From Sideroxydans lithotrophicus ES-1 (lineage in GTDB: Bacteria > Pseudomonadota > Gammaproteobacteria > Burkholderiales > Gallionellaceae): a DNA stretch of 64,000 bases. Where the stretch lies: contig NC_013959.1 in assembly GCF_000025705.1 (NCBI RefSeq), forward strand, positions 1,992,001 through 2,056,000. Reading direction: 5' to 3'. Both the position numbers and the translations under genes were made by a program. Of the stretch, positions 46,405-56,659 are shown piece by piece. Position 1 is the first letter of the stretch, and every line of letters begins with the position of its first letter. The notes under the pieces are model-generated. The model saw nothing but the letters and a program-made list of their open reading frames with translations. It was not told where the DNA came from and did no database searches.

Positions 46405-47016
46405 ATGAAACTGAAAGCAAAATCATCGGCAGTGGCACTGGCTCTGTTCGCCATGACCTCTTCGGCAATGGCAGAAGGCTTTTACGTAGCGGTTGACGGT
46501 GGCGCAATGGGTTACAGCAATTCGCATATCCTTTCAGCCTGGGGTATCGACTTCAACGCGGGTGGCGCCATCACCTTGGGCGGCGGTTACAACTTCAATA
46601 ACTATTTCGGCTTGGAAGCCGGGTTCACCAACACCGGCGATTCGACCATCACCACTTACGGTTTTTACTCAAAAGAGACGTTGAAATCTTCCGCTGCACA
46701 ATTGGCTGCTGTCGGGACCTTCCCTATCAACGATCGTTTCAGCATGTTCCTCAAAGCGGGAGTGGCGAATACCAGGATCGATTACACGTATTGGTCGTTC
46801 GGCACTACCGCTTCTGCCAGTGCATCGAAGTCCCACGCAATGATAGGCTTCGGCGGTCAATACAACTTCAACCGGCACTGGGGCCTGCGCGTCCAGTACC
46901 AGGACTATGGCAAGACCCAGGTGGGGCCGGTCATCGCCAACGGTGTGCCGCAAGCGGGAACCACTGGCGACATCGGCATGGCGTTGTTCTCGGTCGGCGG
47001 CGTGTACAACTTCTGA
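46405..47016 (+). CDS. Small outer-membrane beta-barrel protein
   Basis: 203 residues. GGGAG lies 5 bases before the ATG at 46405. Signal peptide cut after SAMA (about residue 24). The mature part has paired amphipathic strands (GFYVAVDGGAMGYSN, AITLGGGYNFNNYFGLEAGF, RFSMFLKAGVANTRIDYTYW, HAMIGFGGQYNFNRHWGLRVQYQDYG) and ends in GGVYNF with terminal Phe, as in the OmpA/Opa-like eight-stranded porin family. A terminator follows. Confidence 0.88.
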   Translation: MKLKAKSSAVALALFAMTSSAMAEGFYVAVDGGAMGYSNSHILSAWGIDFNAGGAITLGGGYNFNNYFGLEAGFTNTGDSTITTYGFYSKETLKSSAAQLAAVGTFPINDRFSMFLKAGVANTRIDYTYWSFGTTASASASKSHAMIGFGGQYNFNRHWGLRVQYQDYGKTQVGPVIANGVPQAGTTGDIGMALFSVGGVYNF

Positions 47017-47075
47017 CCTGAGCCCCTGCCGCAGGCAGATTCCGGTTACACCTCACTCTGCTGCGCAAATTTTAG

Positions 47076-47101
47076 AAGGCGACCATCCGGTCGCCTTTTT
47101 T
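47076..47101 (+). terminator. GGCGACC-family terminator
   Basis: Stem AAGGCGACC / GGTCGCCTT, loop ATCC, then TTTTTT. The 22-base core is the exact reverse complement of the one at 21374. Confidence 0.92.
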
Positions 47102-47241
47102 CCGCCTCTGATTTCCCCCGATCCGCTGCCAACCATTGCAACAGCAATACCTATATGCCGAGTGGGTGAAAGTTAAATTAATGTAAAGAAATCGTCTCCG
47201 TTCACCATAGAGTTATGCCAGAATTTGGTCGGAGGAGTTGT

Positions 47242-47295
47242 ATGCGACGTTTGGTGATGAAGCTGACCTCATCGTCATGTCAACAGCCTAATTAA
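47242..47295 (+). CDS. Possible 17-codon leader peptide
   Basis: GGAGGAG lies six bases before an ATG that opens 17 codons ending in TAA at 47293-47295. The next ATG (47302) is in the same frame, six bases on, and has no ribosome site of its own. Either a leader that couples translation, or the remnant of a longer N-terminus cut by a stop codon. Confidence 0.45.
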   Translation: MRRLVMKLTSSSCQQPN

Positions 47296-47301
47296 AAAAA
47301 C

Positions 47302-50300
47302 ATGATCGCCCCGATACGTGTCAGAAAGATCGCAATGCTGGTTACCCTGTTGTCGCTGGTGGCCACAGGATTCTATTGGTGGCAATTATCCAAGGCAGGC
47401 GACCAGCTCCGATCCGAAACACTCGCCCAGGCAGAATTGCGTGCCCGGCAACTGAACGACTCAGTCGCCCAGCAGGTCGCGATACTGATCCGCTATGTCG
47501 ATTTCGCCGCGCAAGAACTCGGCGAAACCTATATCGATGGCAAATTGAGCGAGTTCCGCAAGCAGGTGGACGAAGTTGAAGAACGTTTTCCGGAACAATC
47601 GCTGCTGCAGATCGCCGTGATCGATGCCCAAGGTTATCTCGCCTACTCCAACCTCGGCATGAAGGAACGGGTATACCTGGGTGACCGCGAACACTTCAAG
47701 GCACATTTGGGGAGCGATAAGACGCAGCTGTTTGTCAGCGCTCCCGTGTTGGGCAGGGTCTCCAGGCAATGGTCCATCCAGTTCACCAGGCCGCTCCTGC
47801 GCCACGGCCGGTTTGCAGGTGTCATCGTCCTCTCGCTGTCGCCTGAGTATCTGCACAAGACATTGCGCGAGTTGTCGTTGGGGCGAGAAGACTCGATAGC
47901 GATCTTCCGGCAAAGCGGGGAATACCTTGCGCGTAACGTGGACAACGAGATCGCGCTTGGCAAAGCGGTAGGGCCACGTCCGTTTCTCGGTCCCGATGCG
48001 CCATCTGGCGGGCTGTTCAAGTCCAAGGCCTATTTCGACAACGTGGTCCGCTTGTTCCAATGGCGCCGCCTCAGCGATGCCCCGGTCGTCGTTGTGCTGG
48101 GGCTGAGCGAAACAGCCTTGCTGAAGCCGGTCGATGCGATCATTCACAAGAACCGCTGGCAAGCCGGTATCGCAACGGCCCTGCTCTGGCTGTTGACGCT
48201 CGGAGCCATCCTGCTGTTGCAACGCCTGAGTTCGCAGCAGAAATTGATCGTGCGGCACGCACAGCGATTGCAGGCAACGAGTAACGACCTGCAAGAGAGC
48301 GAGAAGCGCTTGCGCACCATCTTCGAAACCGAGCCGGAATGCATCAAGGTCGTGGATCGCAATGGGGAACTGGTGGAAATGAATCAGGCAGGCCTGGCGA
48401 TGCTGGAAGCAGCTACCCTGGAGGAAGCACGACAGAAAAAACTGATCGACTATGTCGCCCCGGAGGATCAGGCTGCTTTTTTAGCATTGCATCGCCGCGT
48501 GATGAATGGAGAAAGCGCTGTTCTGGAGTTCAAGATCACCGGGCTCAAGGGCACTTTGCATCACCTGGAAACCCATGCCACTCCGATGCCCGATGCGAAT
48601 GGCAATATCTCGCTACTGCTCGGCATCACCCGCGATGTCACAGCCAGCATGCACGCCAAACAGCAGTTGCGCATCGCGGCCACTGCGTTCGAGTCGCAGG
48701 AAGGCATGCTGGTCACCGATGCCGTCGGGGCCATTCTGCGCGTGAACCAGGCCTTCACGCGGATCACTGGTTACACCGCTGATGAAGTCATCGGCAAGAA
48801 TCCGCGCATCCTCAACTCGGGCCGGCACGATGCCTATTTCTACAAGGAGATGTGGGAAAGGATCAAACGTACCGGCGAGTGGGAGGGCGAAATATGGAAT
48901 CGGCGCAAGAACGGAGATGTCTACCCTGAGCACCTTACCATCACCGCGGTCAAGGACGCCGGGGGGAACGTGGTGAATTATGTCGCGACCCTGATGGATA
49001 TCACCGCAAGCAAGGCATCCGAAGAAGAGATCAGGAATCTGGCTTTCTTCGATCCGCTCACCCGGCTGCCCAACCGGCGGTTGCTGCAGGATCGCCTGCA
49101 ACAGGCACTGGCTTCCTGCGGCCGGTCCGGCAAGAGTGGTGCGATACTTTTCATCGACCTGGATAATTTCAAGAATCTCAATGACACGCTCGGCCATGAC
49201 ATCGGCGATCTGCTGCTGGAAAAGGTCGCCATACGGCTGAGCAGTTGTGTGCGCGAAGGCGACACCGTTGCCCGCATCGGAGGCGACGAGTTCGTCGTGA
49301 TGCTGGAAGACCTGAGCGACAACATCCTTGATGCAGCGGAACAGACCGAATCTGTCGGCAGCAAGATCCTCGCCTCCCTCAACGTGCCTTACCAGCTTGG
49401 CATACACACCTACGACAACAGCCCGAGCATCGGTGCGACCCTGTTCAACGACAACCATAATTCGATCGACGAACTGCTGAAACAGGCCGACATCGCCATG
49501 TATCAGGCAAAGAAGGCCGGGCGCAACACCATGCGCTTCTTCGATCCGCGCATGCAGCAATCGCTCAGCGCCCGCCTGGCACTCGAACTGGAATTGCGCA
49601 AGGCGATCGAAAAAGACCAGTTCCAGCTTTATTACCAGATCCAGGTCGATGAAACGCACCGCCCGCTGGGAGCCGAGGCACTGTTGCGCTGGATGCACCC
49701 CGAGCATGGCCTGATGGCGCCCGCAGAATTCATACCGATGGCGGAAGAAACAGGCTTGATCGTCCCCATCGGCTGGTGGGTGCTCGAAACCGCTTGCACC
49801 CAGCTCAAGGCATGGGAGAAGGATCCACTCACCCGCAACCTGGTCCTATCCATCAACGTGAGTGCCAAGCAATTCCACCAGCCCGATTTCGTGGATCAGG
49901 TACAGGCTGCCGTGGATCACTATGGCATCGACCCTGCCCTGCTGAAGCTGGAGCTCACTGAAAGCATCCTGCTGGAGAATGTCGACACCACGATCAAGCG
50001 GATGTCCGCATTGAAAAAGACCGGGGTCGGCTTTTCGCTGGACGACTTCGGTACCGGTTATTCTTCCCTGCAATACCTCAAACGTCTGCCGCTCGATCAG
50101 CTCAAGATAGATCAGTCGTTCATGCAGGAGATCACTTCCGACAGCAGCGACATGGCTATCGTGAGCACCATCATCGCCATGGCTCAAAGCATGCAGATGG
50201 GTGTCATCGCCGAAGGTGTAGAGACGGAAGAACAACGGCAGCTCCTCCTGCGAAAGGGCTGCAATCACTTTCAGGGATATCTGTTCAGCAAACCCGTTCC

Positions 50301-50337
50301 TGTAGAACAATTCGAGAAACTGCTGCATCGTGGCTGA
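47302..50337 (+). CDS. Membrane sensor with two PAS domains, GGDEF and EAL
   Basis: 1011 residues. Membrane helix about 10-30 (IAMLVTLLSLVATGFYWW), a periplasmic sensor of about 255 residues (Cache-like: DFAAQELGETYI ... QIAVIDAQGYLAYSNL), second helix about 285-308 (IATALLWLLTLGAILLL), PAS about 335-450 and 455-575, GGDEF about 580-745 with RIGGDEFVV and RxxD, EAL about 750-1005 with GAEALLRWMHP and LDDFGTGYSSLQYLK. Both c-di-GMP enzyme domains look intact. The ligand is unknown. A terminator follows. Confidence 0.95.
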   Translation: MIAPIRVRKIAMLVTLLSLVATGFYWWQLSKAGDQLRSETLAQAELRARQLNDSVAQQVAILIRYVDFAAQELGETYIDGKLSEFRKQVDEVEERFPEQSLLQIAVIDAQGYLAYSNLGMKERVYLGDREHFKAHLGSDKTQLFVSAPVLGRVSRQWSIQFTRPLLRHGRFAGVIVLSLSPEYLHKTLRELSLGREDSIAIFRQSGEYLARNVDNEIALGKAVGPRPFLGPDAPSGGLFKSKAYFDNVVRLFQWRRLSDAPVVVVLGLSETALLKPVDAIIHKNRWQAGIATALLWLLTLGAILLLQRLSSQQKLIVRHAQRLQATSNDLQESEKRLRTIFETEPECIKVVDRNGELVEMNQAGLAMLEAATLEEARQKKLIDYVAPEDQAAFLALHRRVMNGESAVLEFKITGLKGTLHHLETHATPMPDANGNISLLLGITRDVTASMHAKQQLRIAATAFESQEGMLVTDAVGAILRVNQAFTRITGYTADEVIGKNPRILNSGRHDAYFYKEMWERIKRTGEWEGEIWNRRKNGDVYPEHLTITAVKDAGGNVVNYVATLMDITASKASEEEIRNLAFFDPLTRLPNRRLLQDRLQQALASCGRSGKSGAILFIDLDNFKNLNDTLGHDIGDLLLEKVAIRLSSCVREGDTVARIGGDEFVVMLEDLSDNILDAAEQTESVGSKILASLNVPYQLGIHTYDNSPSIGATLFNDNHNSIDELLKQADIAMYQAKKAGRNTMRFFDPRMQQSLSARLALELELRKAIEKDQFQLYYQIQVDETHRPLGAEALLRWMHPEHGLMAPAEFIPMAEETGLIVPIGWWVLETACTQLKAWEKDPLTRNLVLSINVSAKQFHQPDFVDQVQAAVDHYGIDPALLKLELTESILLENVDTTIKRMSALKKTGVGFSLDDFGTGYSSLQYLKRLPLDQLKIDQSFMQEITSDSSDMAIVSTIIAMAQSMQMGVIAEGVETEEQRQLLLRKGCNHFQGYLFSKPVPVEQFEKLLHRG

Positions 50338-50340
50338 ATA

Positions 50341-50366
50341 AAAAGGCGACCATCGGTCGCCTTTTC
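50341..50366. terminator. GGCGACC-family terminator, shared by convergent genes
   Basis: Stem AAAAGGCGACC / GGTCGCCTTTT with loop ATC. Lies between the convergent GGDEF-EAL gene and purL and has T-runs on both strands. Confidence 0.9.
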
Positions 50367-50386
50367 CCGTTCGCCTCCAACTATCC

Positions 50387-53300
50387 CTACCCCACCCATT
50401 TCCGTGCGTTCTGGAACATGCGCAGCCATGCGCCGTTCTCCTGCCACTCGCGCGGATACCAGGAGTTCTGCACGGCACGGAACACGCGCTCCGGATGCGG
50501 CATCATGATGCTGAAGCGCCCGTCCGGGGTGGTGAGTCCGGTGATGCCGTGCGGCGAGCCATTGGGATTGAGCGGATAAGTCTCGGTCGCCTTGCCGTGG
50601 TGGTCGACATAGCGCAGTGTGACCAGTGCGGCTTTCTGTTTTTTGACGCTGCCGAAATCGGCATAGCCTTCGCCATGCGCGACGACGATGGGCATGCGGC
50701 TGCCGGCCATGCCGTCGAACAGGATGGAAGGCGACTGCTGCACTTCCACCATGACGAAGCGCGCCTCGAACTGTTCCGACTGGTTGCGCGCAAAATGCGC
50801 CCAGTTCTCGGCGCCGGGGATGATCTCGTGCAGGTTGCTCATCATCTGGCAGCCGTTGCACACGCCCAGCGCAAACGTATCGCTCCGTTTGAAGAATCCT
50901 TCGAACTCTTCGCGCGCGCGCGGGTTGAACAGGATGGACTTGGCCCAGCCCTCGCCCGCCCCCAGCACGTCGCCGTAGGAGAATCCGCCACAAGCAGCAA
51001 CGCCTTTGAAATCGGCCAGTTTCACGCGTCCGCTGATGATGTCGCTCATGTGCACATCCACCGCGGCAAAGCCGGCGCGATCGAATGCGGCGGCCATCTC
51101 GACCTGGCCGTTGACACCCTGCTCGCGCAGGATGACCATCTTCGGGCGCGAGGTCAGCAATGCCGGAGCGACGTTCTCGTTGAGATCATAGGTCAGTTTC
51201 ACATGCAGCCCTGTATCCCTCGCATCCAGCGTGCGGTCATATTCCTGCTGCGCGCAGACCGGGTTGTCGCGCAGCTTTTGCAACTGGTAAGTGGTCTCCG
51301 ACCATATGCGGCGCAGGGTGATCGCGTTCTCGCTGTACAGCTGCGTCTTGCCGCGCATGATGGTGATGCTGCCGCTGGTATTGAGACGCGCCACTTCATG
51401 CACGCTGGAAAGTCCAGCCTCGTCGCACTGCACGAAGATGTCGGCCAGGTCGTCGCGGCGCACTTGCACCAGCGCGCCGAGCTCTTCGTTGAACAGGATG
51501 TCGAGGTCGCCGCCCCTGCATTCGTCGAGCCGGATATCCATGCCGATGTGCGAAGCGAAAGTCATCTCGCACAACGCCGCCAGCATGCCGCCGTCGGAAC
51601 GGTCATGGTAGGCCAGCAGTTTGCCTGCACGGTTGAAGCGCTGGATGAGGTCGAAGAAGGCCTTCAGCTGCTTCGCATCGTCGACGTCCGGTGCCACATC
51701 GCCGACCTGCTTGTACGCTTGTGCCAGTGCCGAACCGCCCAGGCGGTTGCGGCCGCAGCCCAGATCGAACAGCAGCACCACGGTGTCGGTGTCGGCTGCC
51801 AGTTGCGGGGTGAGAGTCTTGCGCGCATCCGGACAGGGGGCGAAGGCGGTGACGATGAGCGACAGCGGCGCGGTGACGGCCTTGTTCTGCTCGCCCTCTT
51901 TCCACGTCGTCTTCATTGACATCGAGTCCTTGCCCACCGGGATGCTGATGCCGAGCTGCGGGCACAGTTCCATGCCCACCGCCTCGACGGTGTCATACAG
52001 GGCGGCATCTTCGCCGTGATGTCCGGCGGCGGCCATCCAGTTGGCGGAGAGTTTGATGTCGCCGATCTTGTCGATCTGCGCCGCGGCGATGTTGGTGATC
52101 GCCTCGCCGATGGCCATGCGGCCGGAGGCCGGGGCGTTGAGCACGGCGATGGGCGTGCGCTCGCCGAGCGCGAAGGCTTCGGCGCGGTTGGTGTTGAAGC
52201 CCATCAGCGTGACGGCTACATCCGCCACCGGCACTTGCCACGGGCCGACCATCTGGTCGCGCGCGGTCATGCCGCCGACGGTGCGGTCGCCGATGGAGAT
52301 GAGGAAGGTCTTGTCCGCCACCGAGGGCATGCGCAGTACGCGCTCGACGGCTTCCTTCAGCACGATGTTGCCGGTGTCGAACTTCGGCAGCTGCACTTGC
52401 TCGCGCTGCACCTTGCGCGTCATCTTCGGCGGTTTGCCCAGCAGCACGGAGAGCGGCATATCCACGGCATAGTTGTCGAACTCTTCGTCATGCACCACCA
52501 GGCTGTCTTCGCTGATGGCCCGGCCCAGCACGGCGAACGGGCATCGCTCACGTTCGCACAGCGCCTGGAATTCCAGCACGCGCTCCAGCGGGATCGCCAG
52601 CACGTAGCGCTCCTGCGCTTCGTTGCTCCATATCTGCATCGGCGACATGCCGCGCTCTTCGGAAGGAATGGAACGCAACTCGAAGAACGCGCCCTTGCCG
52701 CCGCCATGCACCAGTTCCGGCAGCGCGTTGGAGACGCCGCCCGCGCCCACGTCGTGGATGGAGAGGACGGGGTTGTTGCTGCCCATCTGCCAGCAGCGGT
52801 CGATGACTTCCTGCGCGCGACGCTGCATCTCGGGGTTGCCGCGCTGCACGGAATCGAAGTCGAGGTTCTCGGCATTGGCGCCGGTATCCATGCTGGATGC
52901 CGCACCGCCGCCCAGACCGATCAGCATGCCGGGACCGCCCAGCTGGATCAGCACCGCGCCTTCCGGCAGGTTGTGCTTGCGGGTATGCGTGGCGCTGATG
53001 TTGCCGACGCCGCCGGCCAGCATGATGGGCTTGTGGTAGCCGCGCACTTCGCCGTTCACCTGCTCTTCGAAGGTGCGGAAATAGCCAGCCAGGTTGGGGC
53101 GGCCGAATTCGTTGTTGAACGCCGCGCCGCCGAGCGGGCCGTCGATCATGATCTGCAGCGGCGATGCGATGCGTCCCGGCTTGCCAACGGGATCCGCTTC
53201 CCACGGCTGTTCGAAGCCGGGAATATGCAGGTTGGAGACCGAGAACCCGGTCAGGCCCGCCTTGGGTTTGGAACCTGTACCGGTCGCACCTTCGTCGCGG

Positions 53301-54262
53301 ATCTCGCCGCCTGAGCCGGTCGCCGCACCGGCGAACGGCGCGATGGCGGTCGGGTGGTTGTGCGTCTCCACCTTCATCAGGGTGTGGGTGAGTTCCTTGC
53401 CGAAGGCATAGCCGCCGTCGGTGCGCGGATAGAAACGTTCGATCTCGGCACCCTCGATGACGGAAGAGTTGTCGGAATACGCGATGATCGTGCCTTCCGG
53501 GTGCAGGTTGTGCGTGTTGCGGATCATGCCGAACAGCGAATTGGGCTGCTTCTCATCGTCGATGACCCAGTCGGCGTTGAATATCTTGTGGCGGCAGTGT
53601 TCGGAATTGGCCTGCGCGAACATCATCAGTTCGACGTCGGTGGGATTGCGTTTCAGCTTGGTGAAATTCGCCACCAGATAGTCGATCTCGTCGGCGGACA
53701 GTGCCAGCCCCAGCTCGCGGTTGGCGGTCTCCAGTGCGGCTTTGCCGCCCGCAAGGATGTCCACGCTGGAGAGCGGCTGCGGCGTACCGTGCCTGAATAT
53801 CCTGTCTTCGATGCCGTCGATGTCGGTGACGACCGATTCGGTCATGCGGTCGTGCAGCAGCGGCAGCACGGCCTTTTTTTCCGCATCTGTCAGTGGTTTG
53901 CCGCTCTTGCTCTTGAGGTAATACAGCACGCCGCGCTCGATGCGCTTCACTTGCGGCAGTGCGCAATGGCGGGCGATGTCGGTGGCCTTGGATGACCACG
54001 GCGAGATGGTACCGAGGCGCGGCACCACCAGCAGACTCTGCACCTTACCCTCCAGTTCGGGTTCGCCGGCGCTTTTGTCCAGGCCAAGCAAGCGATCCAG
54101 TAGGTCAACATCAGCCGGGGTGAGATCGACGGACAGTTCGGTGAAATAACAGTGGCGCGTATCTTCGAGAGTGACGCCCGACTTGGTGGCGTTCAGCGCA
54201 GTGCGCAGTTTGTCGAGGCGGAAAGAAGAAAGAGCGGCTTTACCTATCGAAGTGCGAAACAT
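50387..54262 (-). CDS. purL: Phosphoribosylformylglycinamidine synthase
   Basis: 1291-residue large-type FGAM synthase, which converts FGAR, ATP and glutamine to FGAM in purine synthesis. N-terminal PurS-like domain, two AIRS-like halves ([33 protein letters not shown], key [12 protein letters not shown]; and [20 protein letters not shown]), and a C-terminal glutaminase with nucleophile in [14 protein letters not shown] and triad parts AHGEGYADF and PHPERVFR. Length matches the single-chain proteobacterial enzyme. Monocistronic; divergent from nnrD. Confidence 0.98.
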   Translation of the reverse strand: MFRTSIGKAALSSFRLDKLRTALNATKSGVTLEDTRHCYFTELSVDLTPADVDLLDRLLGLDKSAGEPELEGKVQSLLVVPRLGTISPWSSKATDIARHCALPQVKRIERGVLYYLKSKSGKPLTDAEKKAVLPLLHDRMTESVVTDIDGIEDRIFRHGTPQPLSSVDILAGGKAALETANRELGLALSADEIDYLVANFTKLKRNPTDVELMMFAQANSEHCRHKIFNADWVIDDEKQPNSLFGMIRNTHNLHPEGTIIAYSDNSSVIEGAEIERFYPRTDGGYAFGKELTHTLMKVETHNHPTAIAPFAGAATGSGGEIRDEGATGTGSKPKAGLTGFSVSNLHIPGFEQPWEADPVGKPGRIASPLQIMIDGPLGGAAFNNEFGRPNLAGYFRTFEEQVNGEVRGYHKPIMLAGGVGNISATHTRKHNLPEGAVLIQLGGPGMLIGLGGGAASSMDTGANAENLDFDSVQRGNPEMQRRAQEVIDRCWQMGSNNPVLSIHDVGAGGVSNALPELVHGGGKGAFFELRSIPSEERGMSPMQIWSNEAQERYVLAIPLERVLEFQALCERERCPFAVLGRAISEDSLVVHDEEFDNYAVDMPLSVLLGKPPKMTRKVQREQVQLPKFDTGNIVLKEAVERVLRMPSVADKTFLISIGDRTVGGMTARDQMVGPWQVPVADVAVTLMGFNTNRAEAFALGERTPIAVLNAPASGRMAIGEAITNIAAAQIDKIGDIKLSANWMAAAGHHGEDAALYDTVEAVGMELCPQLGISIPVGKDSMSMKTTWKEGEQNKAVTAPLSLIVTAFAPCPDARKTLTPQLAADTDTVVLLFDLGCGRNRLGGSALAQAYKQVGDVAPDVDDAKQLKAFFDLIQRFNRAGKLLAYHDRSDGGMLAALCEMTFASHIGMDIRLDECRGGDLDILFNEELGALVQVRRDDLADIFVQCDEAGLSSVHEVARLNTSGSITIMRGKTQLYSENAITLRRIWSETTYQLQKLRDNPVCAQQEYDRTLDARDTGLHVKLTYDLNENVAPALLTSRPKMVILREQGVNGQVEMAAAFDRAGFAAVDVHMSDIISGRVKLADFKGVAACGGFSYGDVLGAGEGWAKSILFNPRAREEFEGFFKRSDTFALGVCNGCQMMSNLHEIIPGAENWAHFARNQSEQFEARFVMVEVQQSPSILFDGMAGSRMPIVVAHGEGYADFGSVKKQKAALVTLRYVDHHGKATETYPLNPNGSPHGITGLTTPDGRFSIMMPHPERVFRAVQNSWYPREWQENGAWLRMFQNARKWVG

Positions 54263-54336
54263 GGCATGGATAAAAGGCGTTGAAAACAGGATGCAATTAT
54301 AATGCAGCCGACCTCACTAAACTCAGGGAAAACAAC

Positions 54337-55245
54337 ATGACAGCGACACGCCCCACGCCCATAACGCAAAAAAAGGTCGCCGCCTTCCTCAAACCGCGTC
54401 CGAAGGACAGTCATAAAGGCATGTTCGGCACCGTCACCGCGATCGGTGGCAGCAACGGCATGGTGGGGGCTGCGATCCTGGCCGGCCGCGCCGCGCTGAA
54501 AATGGGCGCAGGCTGCGTGCATATCGGCCTGCTGGCGGACAAGATGCCTATGGTGGACATGCGGGTACCGGAACTGATGCTCTATCCAGCACATGAAGCA
54601 TTGCAAAGCATCCCCCACCCCAACCCTCCCCCGAAGGGAGAGGGGGCAAACGTGAAAAGCAATTCCAGTCCTTCTGTGTTGCTGATCGGCTGCGGCCTGG
54701 GACGCAGCCTGGCCGCGCAGAAACTGCTGTACGACGCACTGCTGCTCGACGTACCGCTGGTGCTGGATGCCGATGCGCTGAACATCATCGCCCAGCGCCC
54801 CGACCTGCGCGGCATGCTGCATACCCGCAAGGCTCCCGCCGTATTCACCCCGCATCCCGGCGAAGCCGCACATCTGCTGGCCTGCAAGGCGGAAGATATC
54901 CAGCGCGACCGCAACGCAGCCGCGCGCGAACTGGCCAAACGCCTGGGTGGCAGCGTGGTGCTGAAAGGCGCAGGCAGCCTGTGCGCCACCCGCGACGGCA
55001 AGCTGCACCTCAACCAGACCGGCAATCCCGGCATGAGCAGCGCCGGCATGGGTGACGTGCTGGCCGGCATGATCGCCGCATTCATCGCACAGGGGCTGAA
55101 TGCGGACGAAGCCATGCTGCTTGCTGTGCACCTGCATGGCGCTGCCGGCGATGAACTGGCCAAGCAGCAGGCCACGCTCGGCATGAGCGCGACCGAAGTG
55201 ATCGAATGGGCGCGCTGGCTGCTCAACCGTATGGCACCCAAGTGA
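54337..55245 (+). CDS. nnrD: ADP/ATP-dependent NAD(P)HX dehydratase (carbohydrate-kinase-like)
   Basis: 302 residues. Repairs hydrated NAD(P)H. Motifs KGMFGTVTAIGGSNGMVGAAILAGRAAL, the central VLDADALNII, PHPGEAAHLL and the catalytic NPGMSSAGMGDVLAGMI (Asp in GMGDVL) are typical. The usual YjeF N-terminal epimerase half is absent. Residues about 92-110 (HPNPPPKGEGANVKSNSS) derive from an in-frame palindromic repeat. ATG at 54337 with GGGAAAA upstream. First of three close genes. Confidence 0.92.
   Translation: MTATRPTPITQKKVAAFLKPRPKDSHKGMFGTVTAIGGSNGMVGAAILAGRAALKMGAGCVHIGLLADKMPMVDMRVPELMLYPAHEALQSIPHPNPPPKGEGANVKSNSSPSVLLIGCGLGRSLAAQKLLYDALLLDVPLVLDADALNIIAQRPDLRGMLHTRKAPAVFTPHPGEAAHLLACKAEDIQRDRNAAARELAKRLGGSVVLKGAGSLCATRDGKLHLNQTGNPGMSSAGMGDVLAGMIAAFIAQGLNADEAMLLAVHLHGAAGDELAKQQATLGMSATEVIEWARWLLNRMAPK
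54611..54646 (+). repeat. Palindromic intergenic-type repeat inside nnrD
   Basis: CCCCCACCCCAACCCTCCC, CGAA, GGGAGAGGGGG make an imperfect G/C-rich hairpin. It resembles the CCTCTCCC...GGGAGAGG repeat family scattered in proteobacterial intergenic DNA. Here it is translated in frame. Confidence 0.7.
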
Positions 55246-55249
55246 CCAG

Positions 55250-55789
55250 ATGCCGGCCTTCCTATACCGTTACCTGATGATCGTCGTCGCCTGCATCGCC
55301 CTGTTGATCGGGCTGCAGGTACCGAATTTCATCGACCAGTACCAGAAGCGCATCGATGCCCACCTGCGCGAGGTGAGCGTCAATCTGCAGCCGTTCCAGG
55401 AGATCGCCAACAAGTACTTCAGCGGTGACATGCACAAGCTCATCGAACTGCATCGCAACAGTGAAGTGAAGGCGTTCCAGGACGAAGGTGCGGCCATCGA
55501 GAAGATGGTGCAGCGCAAGCTGCGTTTCGAGGCCGATCTGGCCGCGCTGAAGACCAGTCTGCCGATGAAAGCGCTGCAAGTGCTGCTGCACGGTGACCAC
55601 GAGATGATCGACGAAGCGCTGGGACTATACAGCTATGCCGTGCCGCTGGACCAGGATGCATTGGTGTTCGGCGCATGTGCCGCCCTTGCCATGCTGCTGT
55701 TCGTTGAACTATTGCTCGCGCTGGTGCGCTTTGCCGGTGCAAGGCTCTTTCCTTCCCTATTCCACCCCATCTCCAATAAAGCACAATGA
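55250..55789 (+). CDS. DUF2937-like membrane protein
   Basis: 179 residues: N-terminal membrane helix (YLMIVVACIALLIGLQVPNFI), a helical middle (QYQKRIDAHLREVSVNLQPFQEIA) and a C-terminal helix (ALVFGACAALAMLLFVELLLALV). The two-helix layout and the DQYQKRIDAHLRE segment match DUF2937 proteins. Function unknown. Five bp after nnrD and overlapping the next gene (ATGA), so in one operon. Confidence 0.75.
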   Translation: MPAFLYRYLMIVVACIALLIGLQVPNFIDQYQKRIDAHLREVSVNLQPFQEIANKYFSGDMHKLIELHRNSEVKAFQDEGAAIEKMVQRKLRFEADLAALKTSLPMKALQVLLHGDHEMIDEALGLYSYAVPLDQDALVFGACAALAMLLFVELLLALVRFAGARLFPSLFHPISNKAQ

Positions 55790-56541
55790 GCCACCCCATC
55801 GATATCAGCGAGGAGGCGGGCATCCGCTATCTGCATTTCGGTTCGCTCTGGATCCAGGGTGCGATGCGCATCGCGCGCCCCTGGCATCTGGAGCTCGACT
55901 ACACCAGGGAGATGATGGCGAGCCTGCTCATGCGCGACGATTCGCGTTTTCCGCGCAATGTCCTGCTCATCGGCCTGGGAGCGGCGTCGATCACCAAGTT
56001 CCTGTACCGCAACTTTCCCCTGTCCAAATTGACGGTGGTGGAGATAGAACCGCGCGTGGTGGCAGCGGCCCGACAGTTCTTCAAGCTGCCGGACGACCCG
56101 AAAAGGCTGAATATCGTGATCGCCGACGGCGCGAAGTTCATCGCCGGGAACGACAAGAACTACGATCTGATCATGGTCGATGGCTTCGACGAGGATGCGC
56201 GACCGGGTGAGCTGGACACGCTGCCGTTCTACCAGATGTGCCGTGCGCGCTTGAATGACAACGGCATCCTGGCCGTGAATCTGCTGGGCCGCAGTCGCGG
56301 CTATGCGGCCAGCCTGGGGCGCCTGCGCGAAGCGTTCGAGGCGCGTGCGCTGGCCTTCCCTTCCTGTGAAAGCGGCAATGTGATCGCACTGGCTGCGACA
56401 GGCGAGCCCGTCCGCATCGAGTTGGACGACCTCAAGGAGCATGCGGAAAGATTGAAGGCGGAGACCGGCTTGAACCTGTTGCCGACCCTGGCGCGCATCG
56501 AGGAAGCGCAGACCTGTCCGGGCGGCGTGTTCTTGCTTTGA
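55786..56541 (+). CDS. Spermidine synthase-like aminopropyltransferase/methyltransferase fold
   Basis: 251-residue soluble protein with a Rossmann-like AdoMet or decarboxylated-AdoMet site: VLLIGLGAASITKFLYRNFP, then VVEIEPRVVAAAR and IVIADGAKFIAGN, and the acidic DLIMVDGFDEDARPGEL. Family is spermidine synthase/SpeE-like. The Gly-rich loop is GLGAAS rather than the usual GGGDG, so true polyamine synthesis is uncertain. Shares an operon with nnrD and DUF2937. Confidence 0.82.
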   Translation: MSHPIDISEEAGIRYLHFGSLWIQGAMRIARPWHLELDYTREMMASLLMRDDSRFPRNVLLIGLGAASITKFLYRNFPLSKLTVVEIEPRVVAAARQFFKLPDDPKRLNIVIADGAKFIAGNDKNYDLIMVDGFDEDARPGELDTLPFYQMCRARLNDNGILAVNLLGRSRGYAASLGRLREAFEARALAFPSCESGNVIALAATGEPVRIELDDLKEHAERLKAETGLNLLPTLARIEEAQTCPGGVFLL

Positions 56542-56659
56542 CACAAATTAATCACAAACCACCGGGCATTTGTGTTTAGAATTGGCGGCGGGGGATACAT
56601 CAAATTACAAGTTTCATTTCGCAAATTCTAATGAACTTAATTTTTGAAAGGTAGCGAAC

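Noticed and set aside
52016-53314. 432-codon plus-strand frame
   Set aside because: Antisense to purL, with His/Arg/Asp-biased composition typical of a shadow frame.
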